Shown: piece after piece, positions 55,788 through 64,000 of the stretch | Numbering within the stretch: the first letter of the stretch is position 1 | How the letters are laid out: the number at the start of each line of letters is the position of its first letter | Assembly (NCBI RefSeq): GCF_937873925.1 | Contig: NZ_CALNAT010000226.1 | Location: forward strand, 5,072 to 69,071 | Length of the DNA: 64,000 nt | Source: an uncultured Proteiniphilum sp. | GTDB lineage: Bacteria > Bacteroidota > Bacteroidia > Bacteroidales > Dysgonomonadaceae | Reading direction: 5' to 3' | Translations under genes and position numbers: made by a program | Notes under the pieces: generated by a model | Seen by the model: only the letters and a program-made list of their open reading frames with translations | What the model was told of the DNA's origin: nothing | The model's database searches: none

Positions 55788-55870
55788 TTTTCAGTTCCTT
55801 TGCAGGTGTGAGAACAATTTTGACTACGTCGATTACTTCGTAATTCATGCCCGTTTCATAGGTAGTATAA

Positions 55871-56962
55871 TTATTTGTTTTTTAAACGTATAGCATTTGC
55901 TACTTGCTCAATCGCCTCGGAATGTTTTTCGAAACAGGGAGCTAATGTGGGCCTCCATATTGTTTGCATAAAACCTTTGAGCCTGTCGGCATTGATTACC
56001 TGCGAACAATATTCAACTGTTTTTTCAAAATTGATATTATTCGAATGGTTACTCCCCGTTGGAACCTGATCAAAACCATGGGCTTCTAATTGGTCGTACA
56101 GCTTTACATACTTTTCATGCAGAGGATTATCAAAATTCTCAAATTGAGATGCATAATACCAATTACTTTGCAGGACAGATTTCGGCATTTTTTCAAAAAA
56201 GAGGTCCGGATGATCCCATGCATAATCAGACCAAATCCATGACCTGGCATTCTGTTTTTCTACCAGATCCACTAAGTAATAAAAATCATACCACCACAGG
56301 TCACCCTGACGGACAACCACATTCTGATGATTTTGTTGGTGGCCTGCCGTTTCTTCATCCATGCCTAAATGAAAAAAACGGGGAGCATCAAACAGGCTGC
56401 ATACTTCTTCAATTAAGTTTTTGCATACGGTATAATATTTCTCTGAAGAAATCATCCGTTGATAAGGGCCTAACCAGGCTTTGTGGCCTGTTGAAAAGTT
56501 CAGTTTGGGAATAGGTTCCAAACCCATCTCCCGGATTTTTTTCAACTCTTTTTTTAGTTCGGAGACGGACCAGGCACCTTCCACGGCGATCTCCGGGTGG
56601 CTGTCGTACTTCACTCCGTCTCCGAGGTCAATGATCACCATATTCATTCCGGCACCTACCATTTTGACTAATAACTGATCCCAAATGTTTTTGTCGAAAG
56701 TGAGGTTCGGGTGATACTTGTGGGCCCACAGATAGGCTTCCCGACAATCGTTGCCGGTAAAAACAGTGTCCTGATAGGGTGGAGGAGTATGATCTTCCCA
56801 CATATTATAGCTCAAATGGAGTAGATTGGCCCATATCAACTCACTATTGTTATTGTTGTTTTTTGTCCCCTTTTGGGCAAAGATCTGCCCGGGTATCGCT
56901 GCTACCATTCCGGCAGCGGCTACCTGTTTAATAAATTCTCTTCGATTTGTCATTTGATTCAA
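55871..56962 (-). CDS. Tat-exported GH20-like TIM-barrel protein
   Basis: A 363-residue protein with a Tat leader ('MTNRREFIKQVAAAGMVAAI', starting at residue 4). The barrel resembles GH20 beta-hexosaminidases: 'KMVGAGMNMVIIDLGDG', 'LKKIREMGLEPIPKLNFSTG', and above all 'RFFHLGMDEE', matching the GH20 catalytic Asp-Glu pair (Asp202-Glu203). The barrel then has 'RSWIWSDYAWDHPDLF' and 'QSNWYYASQF'. It is shorter than normal GH20 enzymes and lacks the usual N-terminal GH20b domain. Substrate-assisted cleavage of N-acetyl-amino sugars would be expected if the residues function. It is 6 bp upstream (gene order: after) of the alpha/beta hydrolase gene. Confidence 0.75.
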   Translation of the reverse strand: MNQMTNRREFIKQVAAAGMVAAIPGQIFAQKGTKNNNNNSELIWANLLHLSYNMWEDHTPPPYQDTVFTGNDCREAYLWAHKYHPNLTFDKNIWDQLLVKMVGAGMNMVIIDLGDGVKYDSHPEIAVEGAWSVSELKKELKKIREMGLEPIPKLNFSTGHKAWLGPYQRMISSEKYYTVCKNLIEEVCSLFDAPRFFHLGMDEETAGHQQNHQNVVVRQGDLWWYDFYYLVDLVEKQNARSWIWSDYAWDHPDLFFEKMPKSVLQSNWYYASQFENFDNPLHEKYVKLYDQLEAHGFDQVPTGSNHSNNINFEKTVEYCSQVINADRLKGFMQTIWRPTLAPCFEKHSEAIEQVANAIRLKNK

Positions 56963-56968
56963 ATTGTT

Positions 56969-57982
56969 TTAAAACCGGTGATTGAACTGTTTGTCAATTA
57001 ATTGATAGATCTCAGTTCTTACCTCTTGAGGAAAGTCATGGCCTGCATCGGGATAAAATACCTTCAGGTTTTCTTTTACTCCGAGGGATTCATACGCGGC
57101 AGAAGCTTTCCGGATACCTACTCTCACCCCTTCCACATCAAAATTCGTATCTTCTATCGGCGAGTTCGATATAAAAAGACGGGGTGCAATGAACGCGATT
57201 ATTTCGTGGAAATTGAAGGGGATTTTGTTTTGGTCTAACTGATATTTAGTCCTGAACAGGGGCATGTATTTGTCTTGCGCCCAAGGACCCAGTTTCCCTC
57301 CATAGTTTGCGGAAGAGGGGCCGATGTCATAATATTCGAATTGTGTCCACCCGCAGCTGGAAACAATCACTTTCAACCGGGTATCAAAAGCTGCCGCAAA
57401 CAGCGCATTATGTCCCCCCAAAGAATGGCCGATGACCCCTATCCGGTCGGGATCGACCTGATCAAGGCCTTGCAATAAGTCCACACAGCGGATATGATTA
57501 AATATCCCCTTCATCGTTCCCGATTCATACCGGTCGTTTTCAAAATCGTAATTTCTCAGATCGCCAAAACCCGGATAGTCGGGTGCGATGACTGCATATC
57601 CTCTTTCGGCCAATTCTTTTGCAATCGCCCTGTTTTCCAAACTTCCCTGCCCGTCAACTATTCCTTTACCCAGCGCTCCTGTTGAATGCAGTACAAGCAT
57701 AGCCGGATGCTTACCCGATCGGTGACTTATGGGTAAGTATAGATAAGCGGGAAGATCTTCATTCTCCGCTACAGTAAAACTGATGGTATAGCGGATATAA
57801 CCTGCTGTTTTCAAACTGTCTTTATACTGTATATTCATGGGAGGCAGATCCGTGAGATCCGGTAGGGGTCCCATCGCCGCTTCCATGCTATCCCGTAAGT
57901 GATACTCATTACTCTTCCCTGAGATAGTATGTATTCCTGCCGACAATAGTATAAGTCCTGAGACGAATAGTTTTTTTAGCAT
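56969..57982 (-). CDS. Secreted alpha/beta hydrolase (acetyl esterase/dienelactone hydrolase type)
   Basis: A 337-residue protein (signal peptide about 1-22, 'KLFVSGLILLSAGIHTISG'). Typical landmarks are 'PAMLVLHSTGALG' (oxyanion region), 'YAVIAPDYPGFGD', the nucleophile elbow 'IGVIGHSLGGHNALFAAAFD' with the catalytic Ser in GHSLGG, and 'VFYPDAGHDFPQEVR' supplying the His. It resembles carbohydrate esterases and dienelactone-hydrolase-like proteins in PULs. It likely removes an acyl group from the glycan. The gene lies 10 bp from the MurQ-like gene, so both are translated from one operon. Confidence 0.85.
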   Translation of the reverse strand: MLKKLFVSGLILLSAGIHTISGKSNEYHLRDSMEAAMGPLPDLTDLPPMNIQYKDSLKTAGYIRYTISFTVAENEDLPAYLYLPISHRSGKHPAMLVLHSTGALGKGIVDGQGSLENRAIAKELAERGYAVIAPDYPGFGDLRNYDFENDRYESGTMKGIFNHIRCVDLLQGLDQVDPDRIGVIGHSLGGHNALFAAAFDTRLKVIVSSCGWTQFEYYDIGPSSANYGGKLGPWAQDKYMPLFRTKYQLDQNKIPFNFHEIIAFIAPRLFISNSPIEDTNFDVEGVRVGIRKASAAYESLGVKENLKVFYPDAGHDFPQEVRTEIYQLIDKQFNHRF

Positions 57983-57992
57983 AATTTTCTCA

Positions 57993-58814
57993 TCAGTGTA
58001 TATTATTCTGCGCTATATAATCGACCGATTTTTTCACATCCCCACATTGATATAAAATATCTTTTGCCTGTTCATAGTCCTTCAGATCGCTCAACAGCAT
58101 AATCATCTTGACCGACCGGTCCACTACTTTATCGTTGATGAGTCGGACATTTACCATACGATTGTCTTCTACTTTTCCCAAACGAATCAGTACGGTGGTA
58201 CTGATCATGTCGAACAGCATTTTTTGTGCAGTTCCACATTTTAGCGATGTGTTGCCGGTAACGAGTTCAGGCCCCAGGATCACTTCAACCGGATAGTCAG
58301 CCAAAGCGGCAACAGGAGAGCCGGGATTGTTGACAATACATCCGCAGGGAATACCCTCTTCCCTGCATTTTCGTAATCCTGCCAATACAAAAGGGGTGTC
58401 GCCGGCAGATGAAATGCCGACCACTATGTCCTTATGGGAGACATTGTACGCTTGCATTTGCCTTACTGCATCCTCCTCATCATCTTCTTTTTCCTCCAAA
58501 ACCTCAAGTAACCTCTCTTCTCCACCGGCCAGAATGCAATTGATAATCCCTTTCTCAATCCCATATGTATTGGGTAATTCAACTTTGTCCAAAACCGAAA
58601 GGCGTCCGTCGTTACCTGCTCCCATGTAAAACATCCTTCCTCCTTTTTCAAGTACATCCTCAATTGCTGAAATCAATCTTGAGATCTCGGGCAATGCTTC
58701 TTTGATTACCAACGCTACTTTTTTATTTTCGTTATTAATGTTCTTTATCAGTTCATCTACCGACATTTTTTCTAAATGCCGGTATATTGACGGTTGTTCG
58801 GTGATCTTCTCCAT
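57993..58814 (-). CDS. murQ: N-acetylmuramate-6-phosphate etherase-like protein (MurQ family, SIS domain)
   Basis: A 273-residue cytoplasmic protein with no signal. The SIS domain has diverged MurQ motifs: 'GRMFYMGAGNDGRLSVLDKV' (family: GTSGRLGVLDA), 'VELPNTYG', 'DIVVGISSAGDTPFVLAG' and 'GPELVTGNTSLKCGTAQKML'. Glu79 and Glu110 align with the two glutamates needed in E. coli MurQ (Glu83, Glu114), so lyase chemistry is plausible. The usual helical C-terminus of about 25 residues is missing. MurQ splits the lactyl ether of MurNAc-6-phosphate. A PUL-located copy could process MurNAc or another lactyl-ether sugar from the glycan. It is the only clear cytoplasmic enzyme among exported ones. Confidence 0.85.
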   Translation of the reverse strand: MEKITEQPSIYRHLEKMSVDELIKNINNENKKVALVIKEALPEISRLISAIEDVLEKGGRMFYMGAGNDGRLSVLDKVELPNTYGIEKGIINCILAGGEERLLEVLEEKEDDEEDAVRQMQAYNVSHKDIVVGISSAGDTPFVLAGLRKCREEGIPCGCIVNNPGSPVAALADYPVEVILGPELVTGNTSLKCGTAQKMLFDMISTTVLIRLGKVEDNRMVNVRLINDKVVDRSVKMIMLLSDLKDYEQAKDILYQCGDVKKSVDYIAQNNIH

Positions 58815-58861
58815 ATGAAAAATATAATTAATTGATTATTTTGTATTTATATAAGACAAAG

Positions 58862-58985
58862 CTATTTTCTTTGGGTAACTGAACGGAGGAATACGCCATA
58901 GACTTTTACTCCGCTCAAATCAACATCCAACACTTGATACCCTTTTTTCCCTTTACCGGATATTACCTTACGGTTTTTATCTTTT
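58862..58985 (-). pseudogene. C-terminal remnant of a fourth tandem glycosidase-like paralogue
   Basis: About 41 codons read 'KDKNRKVISGKGKKGYQVLD', then 'VDLSGVKVYGVFLRSVTQRK' and stop at 58862-58864. This matches the C-terminus of the tandem proteins at 61212 and 63429. Homology ends abruptly at 58985 and jumps to sequence like the 5' flank of the array's other copies, so most of a copy was deleted. Confidence 0.8.
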
Positions 58986-59025
58986 GTTTTGCATATGACA
59001 CATTTCCATTGAGAAACGGGATTTG

Positions 59026-61158
59026 TTATCCCTTTTGAAGTACGCCATATATTTTTATATCGTGTAAATCGACATCCAGTAAATGATGTCCCTCTTTTCC
59101 TCTCTTTAACGTTACTACCCGTTTTTCGTCCTTTAATTCGGGACTTAACAAGACGTATTGTTCACCGGCTAATGCACTCCTCCTGATCTCGTAAGAAAGG
59201 ATATTGTCCGTTATCGGAGAATCGATATCCTGAAGGATTGCATTTCCACCATGATCTTTCATATGAGGATGTGGGATAGCTTCCATTACCCTATTTAGAA
59301 AATGTATAGTAAATTCCCCGTCATAGAGCCGGATCCTTGCTGCCCAACGTTCATCACCGCCTGTCTGCCTTATTACGGGGGAGAATTTTCCCGACTGTAT
59401 CGGTCCGGCCAAAGGATCGGAGTTCAGCGCCGAATCGATGACGGTGATCCTTTTGCTGTAAGCGCTTATTAATTGATCCGATAAAGGGGTTGTCCGTTTA
59501 TTGCCTTTTTCATTATGAGTGCCAAACGGAAGGGCTAACCATGCTTTCCCCCCTGAAGCCAGATAGATTGAAACGGCTTTGAACTGGGCGTCGGAAACAC
59601 AAGCTACGCCATCGAGCACCAAAGGTGTTTTATCGTGTAGTAGAGACGATGCGTCGGCCAGTTCATTCGCCCTTACAAACCGATATCCTACATTGTGCTT
59701 CACTAATAAACCCGACCATGCTTTTAACCGATCCCAATGCTCTTTCCCCTCTTCGTCGCGCCAACCATTATCCCTGCAGTAATTGTTGCTCACAAGCCGG
59801 ACTTCCACCAGGTCTTCACCTTTCCTATAATCGAGATTGCTGTGGTCTACCTCCCAATTGTTCCACTCATGGATCACCTCCTCCATTTCACGGGCATCGG
59901 CAGGATCCTCTATTAAACGTTGATTGAGGGTACTGCTCCAATTGGCAACACCCCAGAACCGGCTTAACGCCCAACCCAAATAGCCTCCCTTTTCATAGAT
60001 GGTATAACTCACCGCGATAGCCGGAGAATCTCCTCTTTGCTTTGCAATATCTTTCTGATGTAGTGCTTCTGCATCCATGCGTACCCAATCAGTCGATCTG
60101 ATATTTGTTCCTACATTCTCGAGCATAAAAAAGTCCAAATAGGGAGCCATTCTCTCCAGATTAAGGGAGATGGAGTTAAGTACGATGGGCCCGGTGCTGG
60201 AACAGCAGGACATCAGGGGCATATGGCCTACCGTTGTTTTCACTAATTTGACATGATCGACGACTCCATCTACTTTCATGCGGATAAAATCCCTGAAAGC
60301 AGGATTCTCATAATTCCCCCAGTATAACATCGGTTTTGAAGTATCCCCCCAAAAGTTCTTATCGCCGAAAGGCGGAATTTCTCTGTTATAATCACGCCTG
60401 AACCGCTCCCTGCAATATTTACATCCGCAAGCTGCAAGGCCGACATAATCGCACATATCATCTACCTGGATCGCATCCATTGGCACTTCCTTCAATAACC
60501 GTTTCAGGTATTTTGTATGCATATCCAGGAATCCCGGATTGTTATGACAGAAAGCTTCCATCTGATACTGAAGTGAATAACCCCTGCTTCCGTCGTGGAT
60601 ATCGACCTCACATATATCCTGGAAAAGATGTCCTTCATACTGGGCATGCCTGGCAGCGATGGGGTCATGAAACAGCAGTACATGATGACGATGACTCCGG
60701 TGTAGTTTGTGAAATTCATCTTCATTACGTGGTCTCTGTACGTGGTTACATGAATAGTGGTCCATAAATTTGATCCCATACTGATGCAATTCCTCACAAA
60801 CATTCGCCATATACCCATGCAACTGACCAAAATAGTTGGAAAAATCGAATCGAATATGAAATCCGAAATTGATGGCCATATCAATCTGGGCTTTCGCAAA
60901 AGCTTCGGCCCGTCTTTTGATCTCATCTTTGATGCTCTTCTGAGACCATTGTAAATCTGCTATCGTGACCCACCAACTGGCGGACCTTCTTGGAATAAAT
61001 GGAATATCGGCAGGAGTGGAGACAACTTTTGATACATCGGGCATAGGAATTCTTTTTGCCGGCGACACTTTAGTAGTATCTGCCAGCATGGTGCCTCCCA
61101 CGCTTAATCCTACGCCGGAAACCAGTGTTTGTTTAATAAAGGTTCGCCTGTTACTCAT
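59026..61158 (-). CDS. Tat-exported TIM-barrel glycosidase-like protein, tandem copy 1
   Basis: A 710-residue protein with a Tat leader ('MSNRRTFIKQTLVSGVGLSV'). Central region: 'AQIDMAINFGFHIRFDFSNY', 'ELHQYGIKFMDHYSCNHV', 'EVPMDAIQVDDMCDYVGLAA' with Asp233/Asp234 at a strand end, and the Cys cluster 'CGCKYCRERF' (Cys244, Cys246, Cys249). Downstream is a Rossmann-like amidotransferase/trimerisation fold ('TPLVLDGVACVSDAQFKAVS', 'LASGGKAWLALPFGTH') and a small beta domain. The overall order matches beta-galactosidase-like or GHL enzymes, but the family was not identified. It is followed by two sister copies in the same orientation. It probably cleaves the PUL glycan in the periplasm. Confidence 0.75.
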   Translation of the reverse strand: MSNRRTFIKQTLVSGVGLSVGGTMLADTTKVSPAKRIPMPDVSKVVSTPADIPFIPRRSASWWVTIADLQWSQKSIKDEIKRRAEAFAKAQIDMAINFGFHIRFDFSNYFGQLHGYMANVCEELHQYGIKFMDHYSCNHVQRPRNEDEFHKLHRSHRHHVLLFHDPIAARHAQYEGHLFQDICEVDIHDGSRGYSLQYQMEAFCHNNPGFLDMHTKYLKRLLKEVPMDAIQVDDMCDYVGLAACGCKYCRERFRRDYNREIPPFGDKNFWGDTSKPMLYWGNYENPAFRDFIRMKVDGVVDHVKLVKTTVGHMPLMSCCSSTGPIVLNSISLNLERMAPYLDFFMLENVGTNIRSTDWVRMDAEALHQKDIAKQRGDSPAIAVSYTIYEKGGYLGWALSRFWGVANWSSTLNQRLIEDPADAREMEEVIHEWNNWEVDHSNLDYRKGEDLVEVRLVSNNYCRDNGWRDEEGKEHWDRLKAWSGLLVKHNVGYRFVRANELADASSLLHDKTPLVLDGVACVSDAQFKAVSIYLASGGKAWLALPFGTHNEKGNKRTTPLSDQLISAYSKRITVIDSALNSDPLAGPIQSGKFSPVIRQTGGDERWAARIRLYDGEFTIHFLNRVMEAIPHPHMKDHGGNAILQDIDSPITDNILSYEIRRSALAGEQYVLLSPELKDEKRVVTLKRGKEGHHLLDVDLHDIKIYGVLQKG

Positions 61159-61211
61159 CTGTCCCTCATTGTTTGTAAAACTTTCTCCTAATAGATAAGG
61201 GGCTGTGGATC

Positions 61212-63347
61212 CTACCCTTTTTGAAGCACGCCATAGACTTTTATTCCGCTCAAATCGATATTCAACACCTGATGCCCTTTTTTTCCTTTACCGGATATTA
61301 CCTTACGGTTTTTATCTTTTAATTCGGGACTTTTCAACAGGTATGGATGATCGGGCAAAGCATTTATGCGAATTTCATAAGAGAGTTGATTGTTTGTGAT
61401 CGAAGAATCAATATCCTGAATAATTGCAATTCCTCCATTATCCTTTATTTGAGGATGTGGAATAGCTTTCATGGCTGTGTTCATAAAATGCATAGTGAAT
61501 TCTCCGTCGTAGAACCTGATCCTGGCTGTCCAACGTTCATCGCCGCCTGTCTGCCTTATTACGGGAGAGAATTTTCCCGACTGTATCAGTCCGGCCAAAG
61601 GATCTGAATGCAGGGCCGAATCGATGACGGTGATCCTTTCGCCATAAGCGCGTATTAATTGATCCGATAAAGGAGCTGCCCGCTTAAAACCTTTCTCGTC
61701 ATGGGTACCAAACGGAAGAGCAAACCACGCTTTTCCTCCTGAGGCCAAATAACTTGAAATCGCTTTGAACTGGGTGTCGGAAACAGCAGCCACACCATCC
61801 AGTATAAGCGGTGTGGCCTCCCGTTTTAATGCCGCCGCGTCGGCTAATTCGCCGGTTCTCAAGAACCTGTATCCCACATTGTGCTTCACTAATAAACCCG
61901 ACCATGTTTTCAACCTCTCCCAATGCTCTTTCCCATTTTCATCGCGCCATCCGTTGTCCCGGCAGTAACTGTTGCTCACCAGGCGTACTTCCACCAGATC
62001 TTCCCCTTGCCTGTAATCGAGATTGCTGTGGGCTACTTCCCAATTGTTCCATTCATGAATTACTTCTTCCATTTCCCGGGCATCAGCGGGATCCTCTTCA
62101 AGTCGATTGTGGTGAGTACTGCTCCAATTTGCTGCGCCCCAGAACCGGCTTAACGCCCAGCCCAAATATCCGCCTTTTTCATAGATGGTATAACTTAATG
62201 CGATGGCCGGAGAATCGCCCCTTTGTTTTGCGATATCTTTTTGATGTAATGCTTCCGCGTCTTTTGGTACCCAATTGATCGAATTGACATTCATTCCTAC
62301 ATTCTCCAGCATGAAAAAATCGAGGTAGGGAGATATTTTCTCCAGGTTGAGCGATATTGAGTTGAGAATAATCGGACCCGTACTCGAACAACATGTCATC
62401 AATGGTTTATCTCCAACTAAAGACTTCAGCAACTTCACATGATCCACGATTCCATCGTTCTTCATACGGATAAAGTCTCTGAAGGCAGGATTCTCATAAT
62501 TACCCCAGTATAACATCGGTTTGGAGGTGTCTCCCCAAAAGCTCTTATCGTCGAAAGACGGGATTTCTCTATCGTAATCTCGCCTGAACCGTTCCCGGCA
62601 ATATTGACATCCGCATGCGGCAAGACCCACATAATCGCACATGTCGTCAATTTCAAAGGCGTCAATAGGCACTTCCCTCAGCAACCGTTTCAGATATTTT
62701 GCATGCATATCCAAAAAGTTGGGATTGTTATGACAAAAAGCCTCCATCTGGTACTGCGCGGCATATCCCCTGCTTCCGTCCCGGATATCGACTTCGCAAA
62801 TATCCTGGAACTTATACCCCTCATATTGTGCATGCCGGGCCGCGACCGGATCATGGAACAGCAATACTGAATGACGGGTCATTCTATGCATCTTGTGAAA
62901 TTCGCTTTCATTTTTTGGCCTATTCACATGATTGCATGAGTAGTGATCCATATATTTGATTCCATACTGATGCAATTCCTCACAAACGTTCGCCATATAA
63001 CCATGTAACTGGTTAAAATAGTTGGAGAAATCAAATCGACAATGAAATCCGAAATTGATGGCCATGTCTATTCTGGCTTGCGCGAAAGCTTCTGCCCGTC
63101 TTTTGACCTTATCCCTGATGCTCTTTTGTGACCATTGTAAATCCTCTATCGTAGCCCACCAACTGGCGGTCCTTCTTGGGATAAATGGAATATCGGGAGG
63201 GGTTGAAACAACTTTTGATACATCGGACATAGGGATTCTTTTTCCCGGCGACACTTTAGTCGGAGTGTCTGCCAGCATGGGGCCTCCCACGCTTAATCCT
63301 ACGCCGGAAACCAGTGTTTGTTTAATAAATGTTCGCCTGCTGCTCAT
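61212..63347 (-). CDS. Tat-exported TIM-barrel glycosidase-like protein, tandem copy 2
   Basis: A 711-residue sister of the previous gene, highly similar along its whole length and with the same Tat leader ('MSSRRTFIKQTLVSGVGLSV'), acidic motif ('EVPIDAFEIDDMCDYVGLAA'), Cys cluster ('CGCQYCRERF') and trimerisation-like domain. Substitutions cluster in the C-terminal 100 residues and in a few loops ('MNVNSINWVPKD' versus 'TNIRSTDWVRMD'), which may reflect small differences in substrate. 53 bp separate it from copy 1. No frameshift or missing key residue was seen, so all copies should be active. Confidence 0.75.
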   Translation of the reverse strand: MSSRRTFIKQTLVSGVGLSVGGPMLADTPTKVSPGKRIPMSDVSKVVSTPPDIPFIPRRTASWWATIEDLQWSQKSIRDKVKRRAEAFAQARIDMAINFGFHCRFDFSNYFNQLHGYMANVCEELHQYGIKYMDHYSCNHVNRPKNESEFHKMHRMTRHSVLLFHDPVAARHAQYEGYKFQDICEVDIRDGSRGYAAQYQMEAFCHNNPNFLDMHAKYLKRLLREVPIDAFEIDDMCDYVGLAACGCQYCRERFRRDYDREIPSFDDKSFWGDTSKPMLYWGNYENPAFRDFIRMKNDGIVDHVKLLKSLVGDKPLMTCCSSTGPIILNSISLNLEKISPYLDFFMLENVGMNVNSINWVPKDAEALHQKDIAKQRGDSPAIALSYTIYEKGGYLGWALSRFWGAANWSSTHHNRLEEDPADAREMEEVIHEWNNWEVAHSNLDYRQGEDLVEVRLVSNSYCRDNGWRDENGKEHWERLKTWSGLLVKHNVGYRFLRTGELADAAALKREATPLILDGVAAVSDTQFKAISSYLASGGKAWFALPFGTHDEKGFKRAAPLSDQLIRAYGERITVIDSALHSDPLAGLIQSGKFSPVIRQTGGDERWTARIRFYDGEFTMHFMNTAMKAIPHPQIKDNGGIAIIQDIDSSITNNQLSYEIRINALPDHPYLLKSPELKDKNRKVISGKGKKGHQVLNIDLSGIKVYGVLQKG

Positions 63348-63428
63348 TTATTTTTTGTTTTGTGTGTGAGCCATTTCCATTGAAAAATGGGATTTGTTAT
63401 CATTATTCTATCTTAGCACAAAGTAGTG

Positions 63429-64000
63429 CTATCCCTTTTGAAGTGCGCCATAGATTTTTATTCCGCTCAAATCGATATCCAACACCTGATGCCCTTTTTT
63501 CCCTTTACCGGATATTACCTTACGGTTTTTATCTTTTAATTCGGGACTTTTCAACAGGTATGGATGATCGGGCAAAGCATTTATGCGAATTTCATAAGAG
63601 AGTTGATTGTTTGTGATCGAAGAATCGATGTCCTGAATAATGGGTACACCTCCATTGTCCTCTATATCCTGATGCGGAACAGGTTTCATGGCTGTGTTCA
63701 TAAAATGCATAGTGAATTCTCCGTCGTAGAACCTGATTCTAGCCGCCCAGCGTTCATCGCCGCCTGTCTGCCTGATTATGGGAGAGAATTTTCCCGACTG
63801 TATCAGTCCGGCCAAAGGATCTGAGTTCAGAGCCGAATCGATGACGGTGATCCTTTTGCTGTACGCTCTTGTTAATTGATCGGATAAAGGGGTTGCCCGT
63901 TTATTGCCTTTTTCATCGAAGGTCCCAAACGGAAGGGCTAACCACGCTTTCCCCCCTGAAGCCAGATAGATTGAAACGGCTTTGAACTGGGCGTCGGAAA
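63429..64000 (-). CDS. Tandem copy 3 of the glycosidase-like protein (partial, cut by window edge)
   Basis: The C-terminal part (about 190 codons) of a third sister gene; its reading frame stays open to the right edge, so the start is outside the window. It matches copy 2 very closely in the last 120 residues ('LSYEIRINALPDHPYLLKSP'), but its upstream part ('AFKAV'-type segment, 'GTFDEKGNKRATPLSDQL') is a mix of copy 1 and copy 2 features, suggesting gene conversion in the array. 81 bp separate its stop from the start of copy 2. Confidence 0.8.
   Translation of the reverse strand, partial: SDAQFKAVSIYLASGGKAWLALPFGTFDEKGNKRATPLSDQLTRAYSKRITVIDSALNSDPLAGLIQSGKFSPIIRQTGGDERWAARIRFYDGEFTMHFMNTAMKPVPHQDIEDNGGVPIIQDIDSSITNNQLSYEIRINALPDHPYLLKSPELKDKNRKVISGKGKKGHQVLDIDLSGIKIYGALQKG

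Noticed and set aside
1..64000. CRISPR arrays, tRNA/rRNA genes, insertion-sequence transposases, origins
   Set aside because: No repeat-spacer pattern, cloverleaf-like sequence, transposase reading frame or origin features were seen; a dedicated scan could still find a small one.

Overview
The window is from a member of the Bacteroidota, most likely Bacteroidales. The evidence is a SusC/SusD pair with Bacteroidota-specific companion lipoproteins (DUF4959/DUF5000-like and DUF4998-like), many lipobox and twin-arginine (Tat) signal peptides, DUF4419 and DUF5128-like proteins, few Shine-Dalgarno sites and many secreted carbohydrate-active enzymes. No rRNA, tRNA, CRISPR array or intact transposase gene was seen.

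Layout. Positions 1-5772 (+) hold the end of one RND permease, a TolC-like outer-membrane factor, a second RND permease and a small TonB-plug-like protein: an efflux operon. Positions 5834-9910 (+) carry a propeller lipoprotein and a large MG2/plug surface protein. Positions 9951-16085 (+) are patchy, often AT-rich and partly decayed: a DUF4419 protein, two small unknowns, a sialidase-like gene broken by a 1-nt frameshift, a Tat-signal stub running into group II intron-like sequence, and a serpin fused to a carboxypeptidase-regulatory-like domain. From 16155 to the right edge every gene is on the minus strand, nearly 48 kb of tightly packed glycan-degradation genes, a polysaccharide utilisation locus (PUL) or several merged ones.

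The PUL. Its core is SusC-SusD-DUF4959-like-DUF4998-like (37303 down to 29346), with hairpins downstream of it and just upstream. Around it lie a heparinase II/III-like enzyme, a decayed phosphodiester glycosidase, several TIM-barrel glycosidase-like proteins (one family in a tandem array of at least three copies plus a remnant), a GH109-type Gfo/Idh oxidoreductase, two Tat-exported DegT-type PLP enzymes, a sialidase-like protein, a sialate O-acetylesterase-like enzyme, a phosphodiesterase/phosphatase, a ceramidase-fold protein with an inserted propeller, a GH28-like beta-helix protein, a GH20-like protein, an alpha/beta hydrolase and a cytoplasmic MurQ-like etherase. Together these suggest breakdown of a complex, substituted, amino-sugar- and probably uronate-containing glycan: uptake by SusCD, periplasmic trimming, and final cytoplasmic processing of a lactyl-ether sugar phosphate. 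No sensor/regulator for the PUL is visible.

The most unusual point is the coexistence of exported Gfo/Idh and DegT enzymes. In the cytoplasm this enzyme pair (WbpB/WbpE type) makes 3-amino sugars; here a periplasmic, possibly catabolic version is inferred.
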